DNA of 32,796 bases from Candidatus Kaiserbacteria bacterium (GCA_016217935.1 JACRFJ010000019.1:1-32796), one strand, 5' to 3'. Shown: positions 9,775-19,402, numbered from the stretch's first letter. Notes: generated by a model from the letters alone, not told the origin. Numbers and translations: made by a program.

Positions 9775-10008
9775 ATGGTGTTCCTCCAAGGAGTGCTGCC
9801 CTACGTGCAGATAGTTCTCGCCGCGCTCATCATCGTCGCGGTTGCTCTGCAGCGCACGGGAGCGAGTCTCGGCGGAGCATTCGGAGCCGATAACTTCTCG
9901 TCGGGCTTCCACACTCGTCGGGGTCTCGAGCGCACGCTCTTCTTCACGACGATCGCGCTTGGAATTGCATTTGCATTGTCAGCGCTTATAAATCTCTTCA
10001 TTAGTTAA
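9775..10008 (+). CDS. secG: Preprotein translocase subunit SecG
   Basis: LPYVQIVLAALIIVAVALQRTGASLGGAFG...HTRRGLERTLFFTTIALGIAFALSALINL. Confidence 0.85.
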   Translation: MVFLQGVLPYVQIVLAALIIVAVALQRTGASLGGAFGADNFSSGFHTRRGLERTLFFTTIALGIAFALSALINLFIS

Positions 10009-10066
10009 ACGTACTTCCAGAGGCACGTGCTGCTTTCTCGGATTGGACGCGTGCAGATCACGCGCT

Positions 10067-11851
10067 ATGAATTCTCCTCACGACATCAAAGGTACACTTT
10101 CAAAACATCGGAAGGTCTCCTTCCTCTCACGTGTCGAGTACCTGCTCGAGCGATTTTCACCCAGTGAGCGGCTCATGCTCTACGTGCTTTCGGTCCTCCT
10201 CGCGGGGAGCACGCTCGCACTCCTCGCCGGTATGAATGCAGCGGTTTCGGTCACCGTGCCGACCGACGGCGGATCACTTACCGAAGGGGTACTCGGTCCC
10301 GCACGATTCGTCAATCCCGTACTCTCTATATCAGGGGCAGACGAAGATCTTTCGGCCCTCGTCTATTCGGGACTCATGCGCTCAACGCCAGACGGTACGG
10401 TAGTTTCTGATCTCGCATCCAATTTCGATGTATCAGAAGACGGGACCACCTACACGTTTACGATCCGCACGGAAGCGCTATTCCACGATGGAGAAGCGGT
10501 GACTTCATCGGATGTCCGCTTCACGATCCAAAAAATCCAAGATCCTGCGATCAAAAGCCCCCGAAGAGCGGACTGGGAAGGTGTGACGGTCTCGACACCA
10601 GATTCACATACCGTCGTGTTCAAGTTACCGCGCGCATACGCCCCTTTCCTTCAAAACACAACGCTCGGCATACTCCCCGAACATCTCTGGCACGATACAA
10701 AAGCCGAAGACTTCCCTTTCCATGCGCTGAACACTCACCCCGTCGGAAGTGGTCCTTTTGCGATCGATTCTGTGGATACCGACACGAGTGGTTCCGCGAC
10801 TCGTTTCGTACTTTCTGCTTTCAGGAACTACGCGCTCGGACGACCGCATCTCAACTCCTTTGTCATGCGCATATACCCGAGCGACGACACGCTTGAGCGC
10901 GCATTCAATAGACAAGAGATCGATGCGATTGCCGGTATTCCTGCAAGCGCACTCAAAGACCTTTCTGCCACCGGCGCACACGTCATGCGTATTTCTCTCC
11001 CGCGCGTATTTGGCGTGTTCTTCAACCAAGGGCATGCGGTGGTACTTGCGGATAGCTCGGTGCGCGAAGCACTCGATGCCGCGGTCGATAAACATCGACT
11101 CGTCGATATTGTGCTCGGAGGATACGGAGAGCCGCTCACGGGCCCGATTCCACCCGGAGTACTCGATCGCGAGACAATTTCAATTGAGCTTGCATCAACC
11201 ACACCGATCTCAACGGCGTACACGCAGGAGACCTTGGATAAGGCGCGCACCATCCTTTCTCGCGGCGGTTGGAAATACGATGAAGCGACTGGCACATGGA
11301 CAAAAAACAAGCAGCAACTTGCATTTACGCTCGCAACCGGCGACGCGCCCGAGCTGACTGCCACCGCAAACGCGGTCGCGACGGCATGGCGGCAAGCTGG
11401 AGCGAAAGTAACGATGCAAGTTTATCCACTTTCAGAACTCAACATCAACGTAATCCGACCGCGCGAATACGATGCGGTGCTTTTCGGCGAGGTCGTCGGG
11501 CGCGAACTCGATCTATTTGCCTTCTGGCATTCAAGCCAGCGAAACGATCCCGGATTGAACCTCGCCTTGTATGCCACTGTGAAGGCTGATACACTGCTCT
11601 CACAAGCACGGGCGACGACCGACAAGGGTGCCCGCGACAAGCTCTATCGGGAATTTGCGGACCTCATCGAGAAAGAGAAGCCTGCTGTCTTTCTGTATGC
11701 TCCCGAATTCCTCTATGCGGTCCCGAGAGATATGCACGGTATTGAGCTTGGTGCACTCACGACACCAGCGGAAAGATTCCTGAATGTACACGAATGGTAT
11801 CGAGATACGGAGCGTGTGTGGAATATTTTTACGAATGAATCAGCAGAATAA
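10067..11851 (+). CDS. ABC-type peptide transporter substrate-binding protein (family 5)
   Basis: N-terminal membrane segment then ALVYSGLMRSTPDGTVVSDLASNFDVSEDGTTYTFTIRTEALFHDGEAVTSSDVRFTIQKI; typical SBP_bac_5. Start set at internal ATG (ORF opens at 10043). Confidence 0.88.
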   Translation: MNSPHDIKGTLSKHRKVSFLSRVEYLLERFSPSERLMLYVLSVLLAGSTLALLAGMNAAVSVTVPTDGGSLTEGVLGPARFVNPVLSISGADEDLSALVYSGLMRSTPDGTVVSDLASNFDVSEDGTTYTFTIRTEALFHDGEAVTSSDVRFTIQKIQDPAIKSPRRADWEGVTVSTPDSHTVVFKLPRAYAPFLQNTTLGILPEHLWHDTKAEDFPFHALNTHPVGSGPFAIDSVDTDTSGSATRFVLSAFRNYALGRPHLNSFVMRIYPSDDTLERAFNRQEIDAIAGIPASALKDLSATGAHVMRISLPRVFGVFFNQGHAVVLADSSVREALDAAVDKHRLVDIVLGGYGEPLTGPIPPGVLDRETISIELASTTPISTAYTQETLDKARTILSRGGWKYDEATGTWTKNKQQLAFTLATGDAPELTATANAVATAWRQAGAKVTMQVYPLSELNINVIRPREYDAVLFGEVVGRELDLFAFWHSSQRNDPGLNLALYATVKADTLLSQARATTDKGARDKLYREFADLIEKEKPAVFLYAPEFLYAVPRDMHGIELGALTTPAERFLNVHEWYRDTERVWNIFTNESAE

Positions 11852-11876
11852 TAATTGACGAGTAGTTTCCCACAGT

Positions 11877-13826
11877 ATGGATTCAGAATTTTCAAATAAA
11901 GGTGGTGCGTACGTGCCGGCCTCAGGGGCGCAGGGCGAAAGCCGCGCTCAAGGGCCTCGACGAGGTGCCCCGCCGCAAAGACGACCTGGTCGTCATCCTC
12001 GCCCCGCTCCCGATCGCGCACCGGGAAGGGGTCGCGGGGGTGGGGGGCGCCGTTTTGGCGGACCGGGAGGATCACGTCCTCCGCGGCGTGGTCGCACACG
12101 CGTCGAGCATCAGGCGCCTCGCAAAGAGCGCTCCGGTGCCGAGATTCCAGCCCCGCGCGAAGATGTCGTTCGTATCATTCCGCTCGGTGGTGTGGAAGAA
12201 ATCGGTCGCAACATGACCGCGATCGAATACGGTGATGATATTTTCGTGCTCGACGCAGGATTCGCATTCTCCGAAGAAGATACACCAGGTATTGATTACA
12301 TTTTGCCGAATACCGGCTACCTCGAAGAGCGTCGCGACAAAATCCGCGGGCTCCTCATCTCGCATGGTCACCTCGATCACATCGGCGGCATTCCTTACAT
12401 TCTCGATAGGATCGGTAACCCGACGATCTACACACGCCGACTCACAGGCAAAATGATTCAAAAGCGTCAGGAGGAATTTGCGCAGACAGCACCCGTTACG
12501 ATCCGCGAAGTCGAGAAGGATGAAGTGATCAAGCTGGGGGGCGCAACGATCCGATTCTTCGGCGTCACGCATACCGTGCCGGATAGCATGGGTATTATCA
12601 TCGAGACCCCATGGGGCGATGTCGTCTTCACCGGAGATATCAAGCTCAACCACGAAAACGGGGTGCCATCCGCTGAAGAAATCCGTGAATTTGGCATTTT
12701 CAAAAATCGAAAAGTGCTCGTCCTCCTCATGGACTCCACAAACGTCTGGCAGCCGGGTTTTTCGATTCCGGAATCAACGGTGTATCGCACCCTCGAAGCA
12801 ATCATCGAGAAAGCAACTGGCCGCATGATTATCGCGATGTTTGCATCGCACCTCGAGCGCCTCATCCGCGTCGTAGACTTTGCAGAGAAATACGGTAAGA
12901 AAATTGTGATCGACGGACGCTCGATGCGTACCAATATCGAAATCGCCCGCGAGCTCGGGCTCATAAAATACAAAGACGAGACGGTCATCAATGTGGAAGA
13001 TCTCGACCGATTCCCGCCAGAAAAAGTCATTATCCTCGCAACCGGCGCACAGGGTGACGAATTTGCCTCTCTCGCTCGCATCGGCAACAAATCGCACAAA
13101 TACATCCGCCTCACACCGCAAGACACCGTGGTACTTTCTTCTTCAGTGATTCCCGGCAATGAGCGCGCTGTGCAGAAATTGAAAGACAATCTCTCGCGCC
13201 AGGGTGCGCACATCATCACCTACCATGCATCTGATGTGCATGCCTCCGGCCACGGCAACCGCGAGGAAGCGGCGTGGATTCACAAGCAGGTAAAACCAAA
13301 ATTCTTCATCCCCGTGCACGGTTATCACTACATGCTTCGTGTACATGCCGATCTTGCAGTCGAAATGGGGGTACAGCCACAAAATGTGATGGTGCCCGAC
13401 AACGGATCGATCATCGATATCAAAGCGGGTGAAAAGATCGAGAAGCACCAACTCAAAGCGCCAGCGGAGTTGCGCGTCGTCGAAGGCCAGACAGTTTCCG
13501 AACTCTCCGATGTCTTGATGCGCGATAGGAAAGCCCTCGGCCAGGAAGGATTCTGTGTGGTTGTCGCGACCGTCGATCGTCGTACAGGTAAACTCCATAA
13601 ATCTCCCGATATCATCTCGCGCGGATTCGTATACCTACGCGACAACAAAGATCTCATGGATCAAACACGACTCATCATTCGCAAATCCGTCGAAGGAAGC
13701 ATGCGCAATCCACGCGCAGCCGATCTCGACCAAGCGCGCGAAGATCTCGCCGAGAGCGTTTCCCGCTTCCTTCTCTCGCGCACCATGAAGCGCCCGATCG
13801 TGATCCCGGTGATCGTAAGCATTTAA
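11877..13826 (+). CDS. rnj: Ribonuclease J with Arg/Gly/Pro-rich N-terminal extension
   Basis: VVRIIPLGGVEEIGRNMTAIEYGDDIFVLDAGFAF...LLISHGHLDHIGGIPYI metallo-beta-lactamase core; KPKFFIPVHGYHYMLRVHADLA. Confidence 0.95.
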   Translation: MDSEFSNKGGAYVPASGAQGESRAQGPRRGAPPQRRPGRHPRPAPDRAPGRGRGGGGRRFGGPGGSRPPRRGRTRVEHQAPRKERSGAEIPAPREDVVRIIPLGGVEEIGRNMTAIEYGDDIFVLDAGFAFSEEDTPGIDYILPNTGYLEERRDKIRGLLISHGHLDHIGGIPYILDRIGNPTIYTRRLTGKMIQKRQEEFAQTAPVTIREVEKDEVIKLGGATIRFFGVTHTVPDSMGIIIETPWGDVVFTGDIKLNHENGVPSAEEIREFGIFKNRKVLVLLMDSTNVWQPGFSIPESTVYRTLEAIIEKATGRMIIAMFASHLERLIRVVDFAEKYGKKIVIDGRSMRTNIEIARELGLIKYKDETVINVEDLDRFPPEKVIILATGAQGDEFASLARIGNKSHKYIRLTPQDTVVLSSSVIPGNERAVQKLKDNLSRQGAHIITYHASDVHASGHGNREEAAWIHKQVKPKFFIPVHGYHYMLRVHADLAVEMGVQPQNVMVPDNGSIIDIKAGEKIEKHQLKAPAELRVVEGQTVSELSDVLMRDRKALGQEGFCVVVATVDRRTGKLHKSPDIISRGFVYLRDNKDLMDQTRLIIRKSVEGSMRNPRAADLDQAREDLAESVSRFLLSRTMKRPIVIPVIVSI

Positions 13827-14749
13827 GCGATTCGCCAACTCCCCTTTTCTGATGTCACCAGGCCATCGCGGGCAAGGCCCGCGAGCGCATCGCGGACCAT
13901 TTTCTCGTCAAATGAAAGCTTTTGGGAAATAGCAAGGTCCCCATGTGATCCCGCATTCAATACCTTGAGCACGGCACCGCGTACCTGTCGAAGCGAACCT
14001 TCGAACTTCGATTGCATCACATAATGTTTACTTTTACGCGTGGGATTATCATGAAGTTTCTTGATGTGTGCACCGTAGTCCATGAGTGCTGAGTGCCAAT
14101 TCCGCGGGTCCTGCCCGTGCGCGCCTTTTTCTATAAGTACACTGAGCTGCGCATCATCAACTCTTTTCTTCGCCTGAAAGAAGTGATGGATGTATGCGGC
14201 TCGAATGTTGGTCTCGACCATTGTATGCGGTTCGTTGAAGGCAAAAGCACGCACTGCCGCGCGCGTGTACGGTCCGACGCCAGGGAGGGTATGCATGGTT
14301 GCATTCTTTATATTGCCTCGATGCTCGGTGACAATTACCTTGGCAGCGTCGTGCAGATACTTTCCTCGCCTGTTGTAGCCAAGCCCACTCCACATCTTGA
14401 GCACGTCCGAAAGTTTTGCTCTCGCGAGTGCGCGTACGGTCGGAAACACGCGCAGGAATTCTTTATACTTATCAATTACACGCGGCACCTGGGTCTGCTG
14501 CAACATGATTTCAGAAACTAAAATGCGATATGGGTCTTTGGTTTTTCTCCAGGGGAGACTGTGCCGACCATGCTTCTTCCAATAGCCAAGGACTTCCTCG
14601 CGGAATTTCTGTATTTCTTTCTTCCCCGCCTGACGACCGCGGAGTGCTAGGGTTTTCGCAAAGTCCCCCGCAGCTGCGGACGCGACGAGAGGAGTAGATT
14701 CGCGATCACGCGAATACGCACGCTTTGTCGAAACCACAGCACGATTCAT
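13823..14749 (-). CDS. MutY-like A/G-specific adenine glycosylase (HhH-GPD), no Fe-S cysteines
   Basis: PWRKTKDPYRILVSEIMLQQTQVPRV, LPGVGPYTRAAVRAFAF; VETNIRAAYIHHFF at the catalytic-Asp region; no Cys anywhere in the protein. Confidence 0.85.
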   Translation of the reverse strand: MNRAVVSTKRAYSRDRESTPLVASAAAGDFAKTLALRGRQAGKKEIQKFREEVLGYWKKHGRHSLPWRKTKDPYRILVSEIMLQQTQVPRVIDKYKEFLRVFPTVRALARAKLSDVLKMWSGLGYNRRGKYLHDAAKVIVTEHRGNIKNATMHTLPGVGPYTRAAVRAFAFNEPHTMVETNIRAAYIHHFFQAKKRVDDAQLSVLIEKGAHGQDPRNWHSALMDYGAHIKKLHDNPTRKSKHYVMQSKFEGSLRQVRGAVLKVLNAGSHGDLAISQKLSFDEKMVRDALAGLARDGLVTSEKGSWRIA

Positions 14750-15435
14750 AGCCTATATATGACGTCTTTTCGCTCGACCACAACGTCCCACGAGAGGCGC
14801 TTGGCGGTGCGGTAGAGCTTCTGATTTGGGTTGAAACAAATCGGCTTCGTCACCATCTCGAGAAACGGAATGTCAGATTCCGTATCCCCGACGCCGACTG
14901 AATGATTGAGCGTCAGGCTTTCTTTGTCTACAGCACGCTTCACAATATTGGCTTTGTTGAAAATCAAATGTTCGTCAACCACGTGCCCCGTGAACAGGTC
15001 CTGTGGGCCGATTTCGTAAATGAGCCCATACACTTTGTTGAATCCAAGCTTGGGGCAGAATTTGTCGAGCACTGTTTTTGGCGAATGCGATACGGCGAGG
15101 AGGTAGTATCCCTTCTCTTTCAAATCTTTGATGAGATCGCGCGTGAATCGGTATGTACGCTTCCACTGCTCAGAGACGATTTGCTCTGCCGCATCGACGA
15201 GCTCACCGTAATAAACGCCTTTGATGTGCTCGCGAAACGCTTTCACCACGGCCATGATGTACTCCTCATAGTCACCTTCCCGATCGAGCCATTTGCGATG
15301 CTCCTTGTCGAATGTTTCTCTCGCTTCTGGCGGAAACGCTCTGCGCTCGATGAGAACATCGACGAGTTGAATGAGGAGAGAGGATCGAAAGATCGTCCCA
15401 TCCACATCGAATATCGCCACTTTCTTATCTGCCAT
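14746..15435 (-). CDS. HAD-IB family hydrolase (phosphoserine phosphatase-like)
   Basis: VAIFDVDGTIFRSS motif, VSHSPKTVLDKF, GVGDTESDIPFLEMV; overlaps the next gene by 4 bp. Confidence 0.88.
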   Translation of the reverse strand: MADKKVAIFDVDGTIFRSSLLIQLVDVLIERRAFPPEARETFDKEHRKWLDREGDYEEYIMAVVKAFREHIKGVYYGELVDAAEQIVSEQWKRTYRFTRDLIKDLKEKGYYLLAVSHSPKTVLDKFCPKLGFNKVYGLIYEIGPQDLFTGHVVDEHLIFNKANIVKRAVDKESLTLNHSVGVGDTESDIPFLEMVTKPICFNPNQKLYRTAKRLSWDVVVERKDVIYRL

Positions 15436-15499
15436 ATACCCATCCTACTCCACACCTAAAAACATGCGAGTGCCTAAAAAATTGAGGTATTGTGAGCTC

Positions 15500-16405
15500 A
15501 TGGCAGAGGTGGCAATACTCATGGGCGGCTGGTCCGCTGAACGAGAAGTATCACTTCGCTCAGGAGCGGCTTGTGCGAATGCGCTCGAGAACTCCTCGCA
15601 TACTGTGTACGCGATTGATGTGGGGCGTGATACCGGTGAGAAACTTCGGCAGAATAAACCTGAAGTCGCTCTCAATATGCTTCATGGGCCACTTGGAGAG
15701 GACGGATGTATCCAGGGTCTGCTCGAGATACTGCAAATCCCGTATTCGCATTCGGGAGTGCTCGCCTCGGCACTCGCGATGAATAAACCGCGAGCACGCG
15801 ATATCTTCCAACGTGCCGGTATCCCGGTCGCCGTAGGTAAGGTTGTATCCAGATTCTTCGCCGCAGAAAATCATCCTATGCGTCCACCCTATGTCATAAA
15901 ACCAATTGCAAACGGTTCGAGCGTCGGAGTTTTCATCGTGGATGAAAAAGACGAGCCGAAAACTGAACTTGGTGCATCTGATTGGAAATATGGAGATGAA
16001 GTGCTTGTCGAGATGTACATCCCCGGAAAAGAATTGACGTGTGCAGTAATGGGCGAGAATGCGCTCGGCGTAATTGAAATTACGTCTGATCTCGAATTCT
16101 ACAACTACGATGCAAAGTATTCACCCGGTGGTTCGAAGCACCTTTTACCTGCTCCTATTCCAGAGTATATGTACGAGCAAGTGCGAAACCTTGCGTGCGC
16201 GGCACATCGTGCACTCGGATGTCGCGGGATATCGAGAAGCGATTTCAGATACGATCCCCATACAGGCACTCTTGTGTGTCTTGAGGTGAATACGCAACCC
16301 GGTATGACCGAAGTCTCACTTGTGCCCGAGCTTGCAGCTTATGCGGGCTATACGTTCCCGCAGCTTGTGGAGTGGATGATTGCGGACGCATCTCTCAACA
16401 GATAA
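15500..16405 (+). CDS. ddl: D-alanine--D-alanine ligase
   Basis: MAEVAILMGGWSAEREVSLRSGAACANAL...LHGPLGEDGCIQGLLEILQIPYSHSGVLASALAMNK; start chosen at internal ATG. Confidence 0.92.
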   Translation: MAEVAILMGGWSAEREVSLRSGAACANALENSSHTVYAIDVGRDTGEKLRQNKPEVALNMLHGPLGEDGCIQGLLEILQIPYSHSGVLASALAMNKPRARDIFQRAGIPVAVGKVVSRFFAAENHPMRPPYVIKPIANGSSVGVFIVDEKDEPKTELGASDWKYGDEVLVEMYIPGKELTCAVMGENALGVIEITSDLEFYNYDAKYSPGGSKHLLPAPIPEYMYEQVRNLACAAHRALGCRGISRSDFRYDPHTGTLVCLEVNTQPGMTEVSLVPELAAYAGYTFPQLVEWMIADASLNR

Positions 16406-16483
16406 CAACTTGCCCGGAAGCTTTTCAAGGCTATAGTGAGCCACAGCAGCGCTGGGGAGCGTCCAGAGCTCAGGGAGAGGCGA

Positions 16484-16831
16484 ATGCACGCAAGCAACCT
16501 GCCGGAAACAGTGCGATCCAGTATCTTCTTGTTCCCGAACCGGGCCCGGTCGGCATGTCCGCAAGACCTTGAACACCTGTTTGCCGATACTCCGACGAGC
16601 GAGCGACGCCGGGCATGCTCAGTGGTCCGCCGAGGGATCTCGCGAATTCATCTGAGAACCCTCGACGACTGGATCAACGAGATCTGGCCCGGCGGCAAGA
16701 AACCGACGTGCGAGCAGCGCGAAGCAATGACGGCATTTGTCGTCCTCGAATATGCCGAGCATGCGAATCTGTCGATCATGGATGCGGCGTACGCGATCAC
16801 CAATGGTCGTCTCAGGGAGGTCATCGCCTGA
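16484..16831 (+). CDS. Hypothetical protein
   Basis: 115 aa from ATG with GGGAGAGG upstream; followed by a terminator; no family recognised. Confidence 0.5.
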   Translation: MHASNLPETVRSSIFLFPNRARSACPQDLEHLFADTPTSERRRACSVVRRGISRIHLRTLDDWINEIWPGGKKPTCEQREAMTAFVVLEYAEHANLSIMDAAYAITNGRLREVIA

Positions 16832-16857
16832 ATCTGATCTCAGCACCCTGAATTCGA

Positions 16858-16883
16858 AACGCCGGAATCCCCGGCGTTTTTAT
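16858..16883 (+). terminator. Rho-independent terminator
   Basis: aacgccgg-aatcc-ccggcgtttttatttt. Confidence 0.8.
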
Positions 16884-17542
16884 TTTGCCTTGGGCCAACG
16901 TTTGTTGGCCTCGGGCCAGATTTTGGTGAGTGGATGCGCGAGACAATCGTGGGTACGGGCATTGCAGATATAGCGGCCGTAGAGCACGAGACCGTTGTTT
17001 ACATATTTCCAATCTCTTTTTGGTACGAGCGCTTCAAGATCTTTTGAGATCTTGAAAAGATCGGTGTTGTCCGAGAGATCAAAGCGATTCGCAAATCGCT
17101 TCACGTGCGTATCCGTCGGTATCCCCTCCCAAATATCGTGGAGCTCGCCGAGCACGACATTGGCTGTCTTGTATGCGACTCCGGGCAAGAGCGAGAGCTC
17201 TGGTACTGTGCGTGGAATTGTACCTTTAAAATCTTTCTGGACAATCTTTGCCGCAGCGATTACCGCTTTTGCTTTGTTGCGATAAAACGTCACTGATGAA
17301 ATCTCTTTCGTAAGTTGATCGAGATTCGCTTTTGAGAAATCTTTTGGAGTTTTATATTTCTTGAAAAGATTCTCCGTAACTTTATTCACCACCTTATCGG
17401 TACACTGTGCCGAGAGTAACACCGCAACTACAAGCTGAAATGGTGTCGAATATTTGAGTTCCGTTTTCGGCTTCGGATACGCTTTTTTAAGATACGCGAC
17501 GAGCTTTCTCGCTCGCAATTTCCGCTCTTCAAGTTTCGACAT
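16880..17542 (-). CDS. nth: Endonuclease III with degenerate Fe-S motif
   Basis: STPFQLVVAVLLSAQCTDKVVNKVT, LPGVAYKTANVVLGE (catalytic Lys), PTDTHVKRFANR (catalytic Asp); C-terminal CNARTHDCLAHPLTKIW. Confidence 0.92.
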   Translation of the reverse strand: MSKLEERKLRARKLVAYLKKAYPKPKTELKYSTPFQLVVAVLLSAQCTDKVVNKVTENLFKKYKTPKDFSKANLDQLTKEISSVTFYRNKAKAVIAAAKIVQKDFKGTIPRTVPELSLLPGVAYKTANVVLGELHDIWEGIPTDTHVKRFANRFDLSDNTDLFKISKDLEALVPKRDWKYVNNGLVLYGRYICNARTHDCLAHPLTKIWPEANKRWPKAK

Positions 17543-17594
17543 TGCGATATCCTATCATGATCAAAAAATGCTATACATATAGGAGGAGGCTCCC

Positions 17595-17765
17595 ATGCCC
17601 GACGCCGCCAACTCAAACGACTCCGGCTCAAATATTTGCAAGTTGCAGTCGAAACCGGAAGAGCACCGCCCTCTGAGTCGGGCCGAAATTCAGCTGGCCC
17701 TTTCTTTGCTGAGAAACCCTCGAGGCCAGCGCGCAAGCGATAACGTCGACTGGCCAAAGAAGTGA
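17595..17765 (+). CDS. Small protein, 56 aa, hypothetical
   Basis: aggaggaggctcccATG strong Shine-Dalgarno; MPDAANSNDSGSNICKLQSKPEEHRPLSRAEIQLALSLLRNPRGQRASDNVDWPKK*; below the ORF-track length cutoff; followed by a terminator. Confidence 0.6.
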   Translation: MPDAANSNDSGSNICKLQSKPEEHRPLSRAEIQLALSLLRNPRGQRASDNVDWPKK

Positions 17766-17785
17766 ACGGTTCGAAGTCGCTGTTT

Positions 17786-17813
17786 GTCCGCCGCCTCGGC
17801 GGACTCACTTTTT
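17786..17813 (+). terminator. Rho-independent terminator
   Basis: gtccgccgcctcggcggac followed by tcacttttt. Confidence 0.8.
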
Positions 17814-18294
17814 AGTCTATTGTGATCGGAACAGAAATTGATTCTTCGTATTGCGGAAGGCCGGAAGGATTGTCGCGTTTCAGCACGAGCTTCGCAGGAC
17901 CGGAATAGCCGGATACTTTTATATCTGCCTTGAACGCCACATCGTCAGTAGTCATCCAATCAGTGAGCGCTTGCGCCGGTACCTGCGCGATCACTTCTCC
18001 ATCCAGTTTTTGCACTTCTACAGGAAATGAAGCCTCGAAGTACCAATTGCCAGGTGCCTTGCCCGTTACTGAAAAATATTTCGCTACGTGTGAATTTGGC
18101 TTCGGCGTGATCACTGACACGCGACCGGCAAGCGTAGTCGGATTTGCGTTTTCAGAATTTGAGACATTTCCCTGAGAAGTCGGCTGTTTCGTGTCGAGCG
18201 CGAGCCACTGCGGAGGAGCGATCATCGCCCATGCGAGAGCGACGATGACGAGAAGCAACACAAAGATTAAACTCCACCATGCACGTGTTCTCAT
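17812..18294 (-). CDS. Membrane-anchored Gmad2 immunoglobulin-like domain protein
   Basis: N-terminal TM; VTGKAPGNWYFEASFPVEVQKLDGEVIAQVPAQALTDWMTTDDVAFKADI matches the Gmad2 pattern. Confidence 0.75.
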   Translation of the reverse strand: MRTRAWWSLIFVLLLVIVALAWAMIAPPQWLALDTKQPTSQGNVSNSENANPTTLAGRVSVITPKPNSHVAKYFSVTGKAPGNWYFEASFPVEVQKLDGEVIAQVPAQALTDWMTTDDVAFKADIKVSGYSGPAKLVLKRDNPSGLPQYEESISVPITID

Positions 18295-18406
18295 AATGTA
18301 AGTTGCTGATGCGCGTACCTGAACGACGTTTTGGAACAGGCTTCATGACACGGCGGTAAAAAGGTGCATACGGTGCGCGTCTTTGTTAGTATAGCCCGAC
18401 ACTTGT

Positions 18407-19402
18407 ATGAAAGCCAAAAAACGCAAGCATATCGTCGTTATTGGAGGTGGGACCGGCAGCTTTACGGTCCTCTCGGGTCTCAAGAAATACCCAGTCAATC
18501 TGACCGCTATAGTCGCCATGTCAGACAGCGGTGGCTCGACCGGGATTTTGCGCGACGAACTTGGGGTACTTCCACCGGGAGATGTGGCACGGTGTCTCGT
18601 GGCACTCTCTTCATCCGACACGCTCATGCGCACCCTCATGGACTATCGCTTCGACAACGGCAACCTCAAGGGTCATCGATTCGGCAATCTGCTCCTCTCC
18701 GCACTTGAAAAGATGACGGGCAGTTTCGATAGCGCAGTCGAAAAAGTGAGCGAGATTCTCCGCATTGATGGACGCGTCATTCCGGTCACGCTCGACAAAG
18801 TAAATCTCATGGCGAAAGTTGGCAAGCGAATCATCCACGGTGAGGAAAAGATTCAGATGACGAGATTGAATGGTTCGCTCGAGCGCATCTGGCTCGAGCC
18901 GGTCGCACGAGCAAACCCCAAAGCGCTCGCGGCGATTCGCGCAGCGGATGCGATCGTGATAGGCCCGGGAGGATTTTATACTGGCGTCGTCACGAATCTA
19001 TTGGTGCGCGGCATCCCCGAAGCAATACAGAAAAGCAAGGCCAAGAAAATCTTTGTCTGCAATCTCATGACCAAGGTAGAGCACACGCGGGATTACAGCG
19101 TCAGAGACTACACGCGTGCACTCGAGAAATACCTCGATGGATCAGTCGATGCGGTCGTGTATAACAATAAGCAACCTGCCTCCTCGCTCATTAAACGCTA
19201 CGCACGCGAGGGCGACACACTCACCTCGTGGGATGACGTGCCCGCAGAGCACGAACTCATCGGCGCGAATCTACTCTCACATCGCGAATCAAAATTCCAG
19301 AAAATCGGGACGCCGAGCAAGGAGGCGTCGCTCGTACGTCACGATCCAGTGAAATTAGCTCAGATCATTGCGAAAATTGTTGGTGTCAAAAACGGGAAAT
19401 AA
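18407..19402 (+). CDS. yvcK: YvcK/CofD-like gluconeogenesis factor
   Basis: HIVVIGGGTGSFTVLSGLKKYPVNLTAIVAMSDSGGSTGILRDELGVLPPGDVARCLVALS. Confidence 0.93.
   Translation: MKAKKRKHIVVIGGGTGSFTVLSGLKKYPVNLTAIVAMSDSGGSTGILRDELGVLPPGDVARCLVALSSSDTLMRTLMDYRFDNGNLKGHRFGNLLLSALEKMTGSFDSAVEKVSEILRIDGRVIPVTLDKVNLMAKVGKRIIHGEEKIQMTRLNGSLERIWLEPVARANPKALAAIRAADAIVIGPGGFYTGVVTNLLVRGIPEAIQKSKAKKIFVCNLMTKVEHTRDYSVRDYTRALEKYLDGSVDAVVYNNKQPASSLIKRYAREGDTLTSWDDVPAEHELIGANLLSHRESKFQKIGTPSKEASLVRHDPVKLAQIIAKIVGVKNGK

Noticed and set aside
11902-12216. ORFs overlapping the RNase J N-terminal tail (11902..12216 +, 11713..12099 -)
   Set aside because: GC-rich out-of-frame translations; the RNase J frame runs straight into its conserved core.
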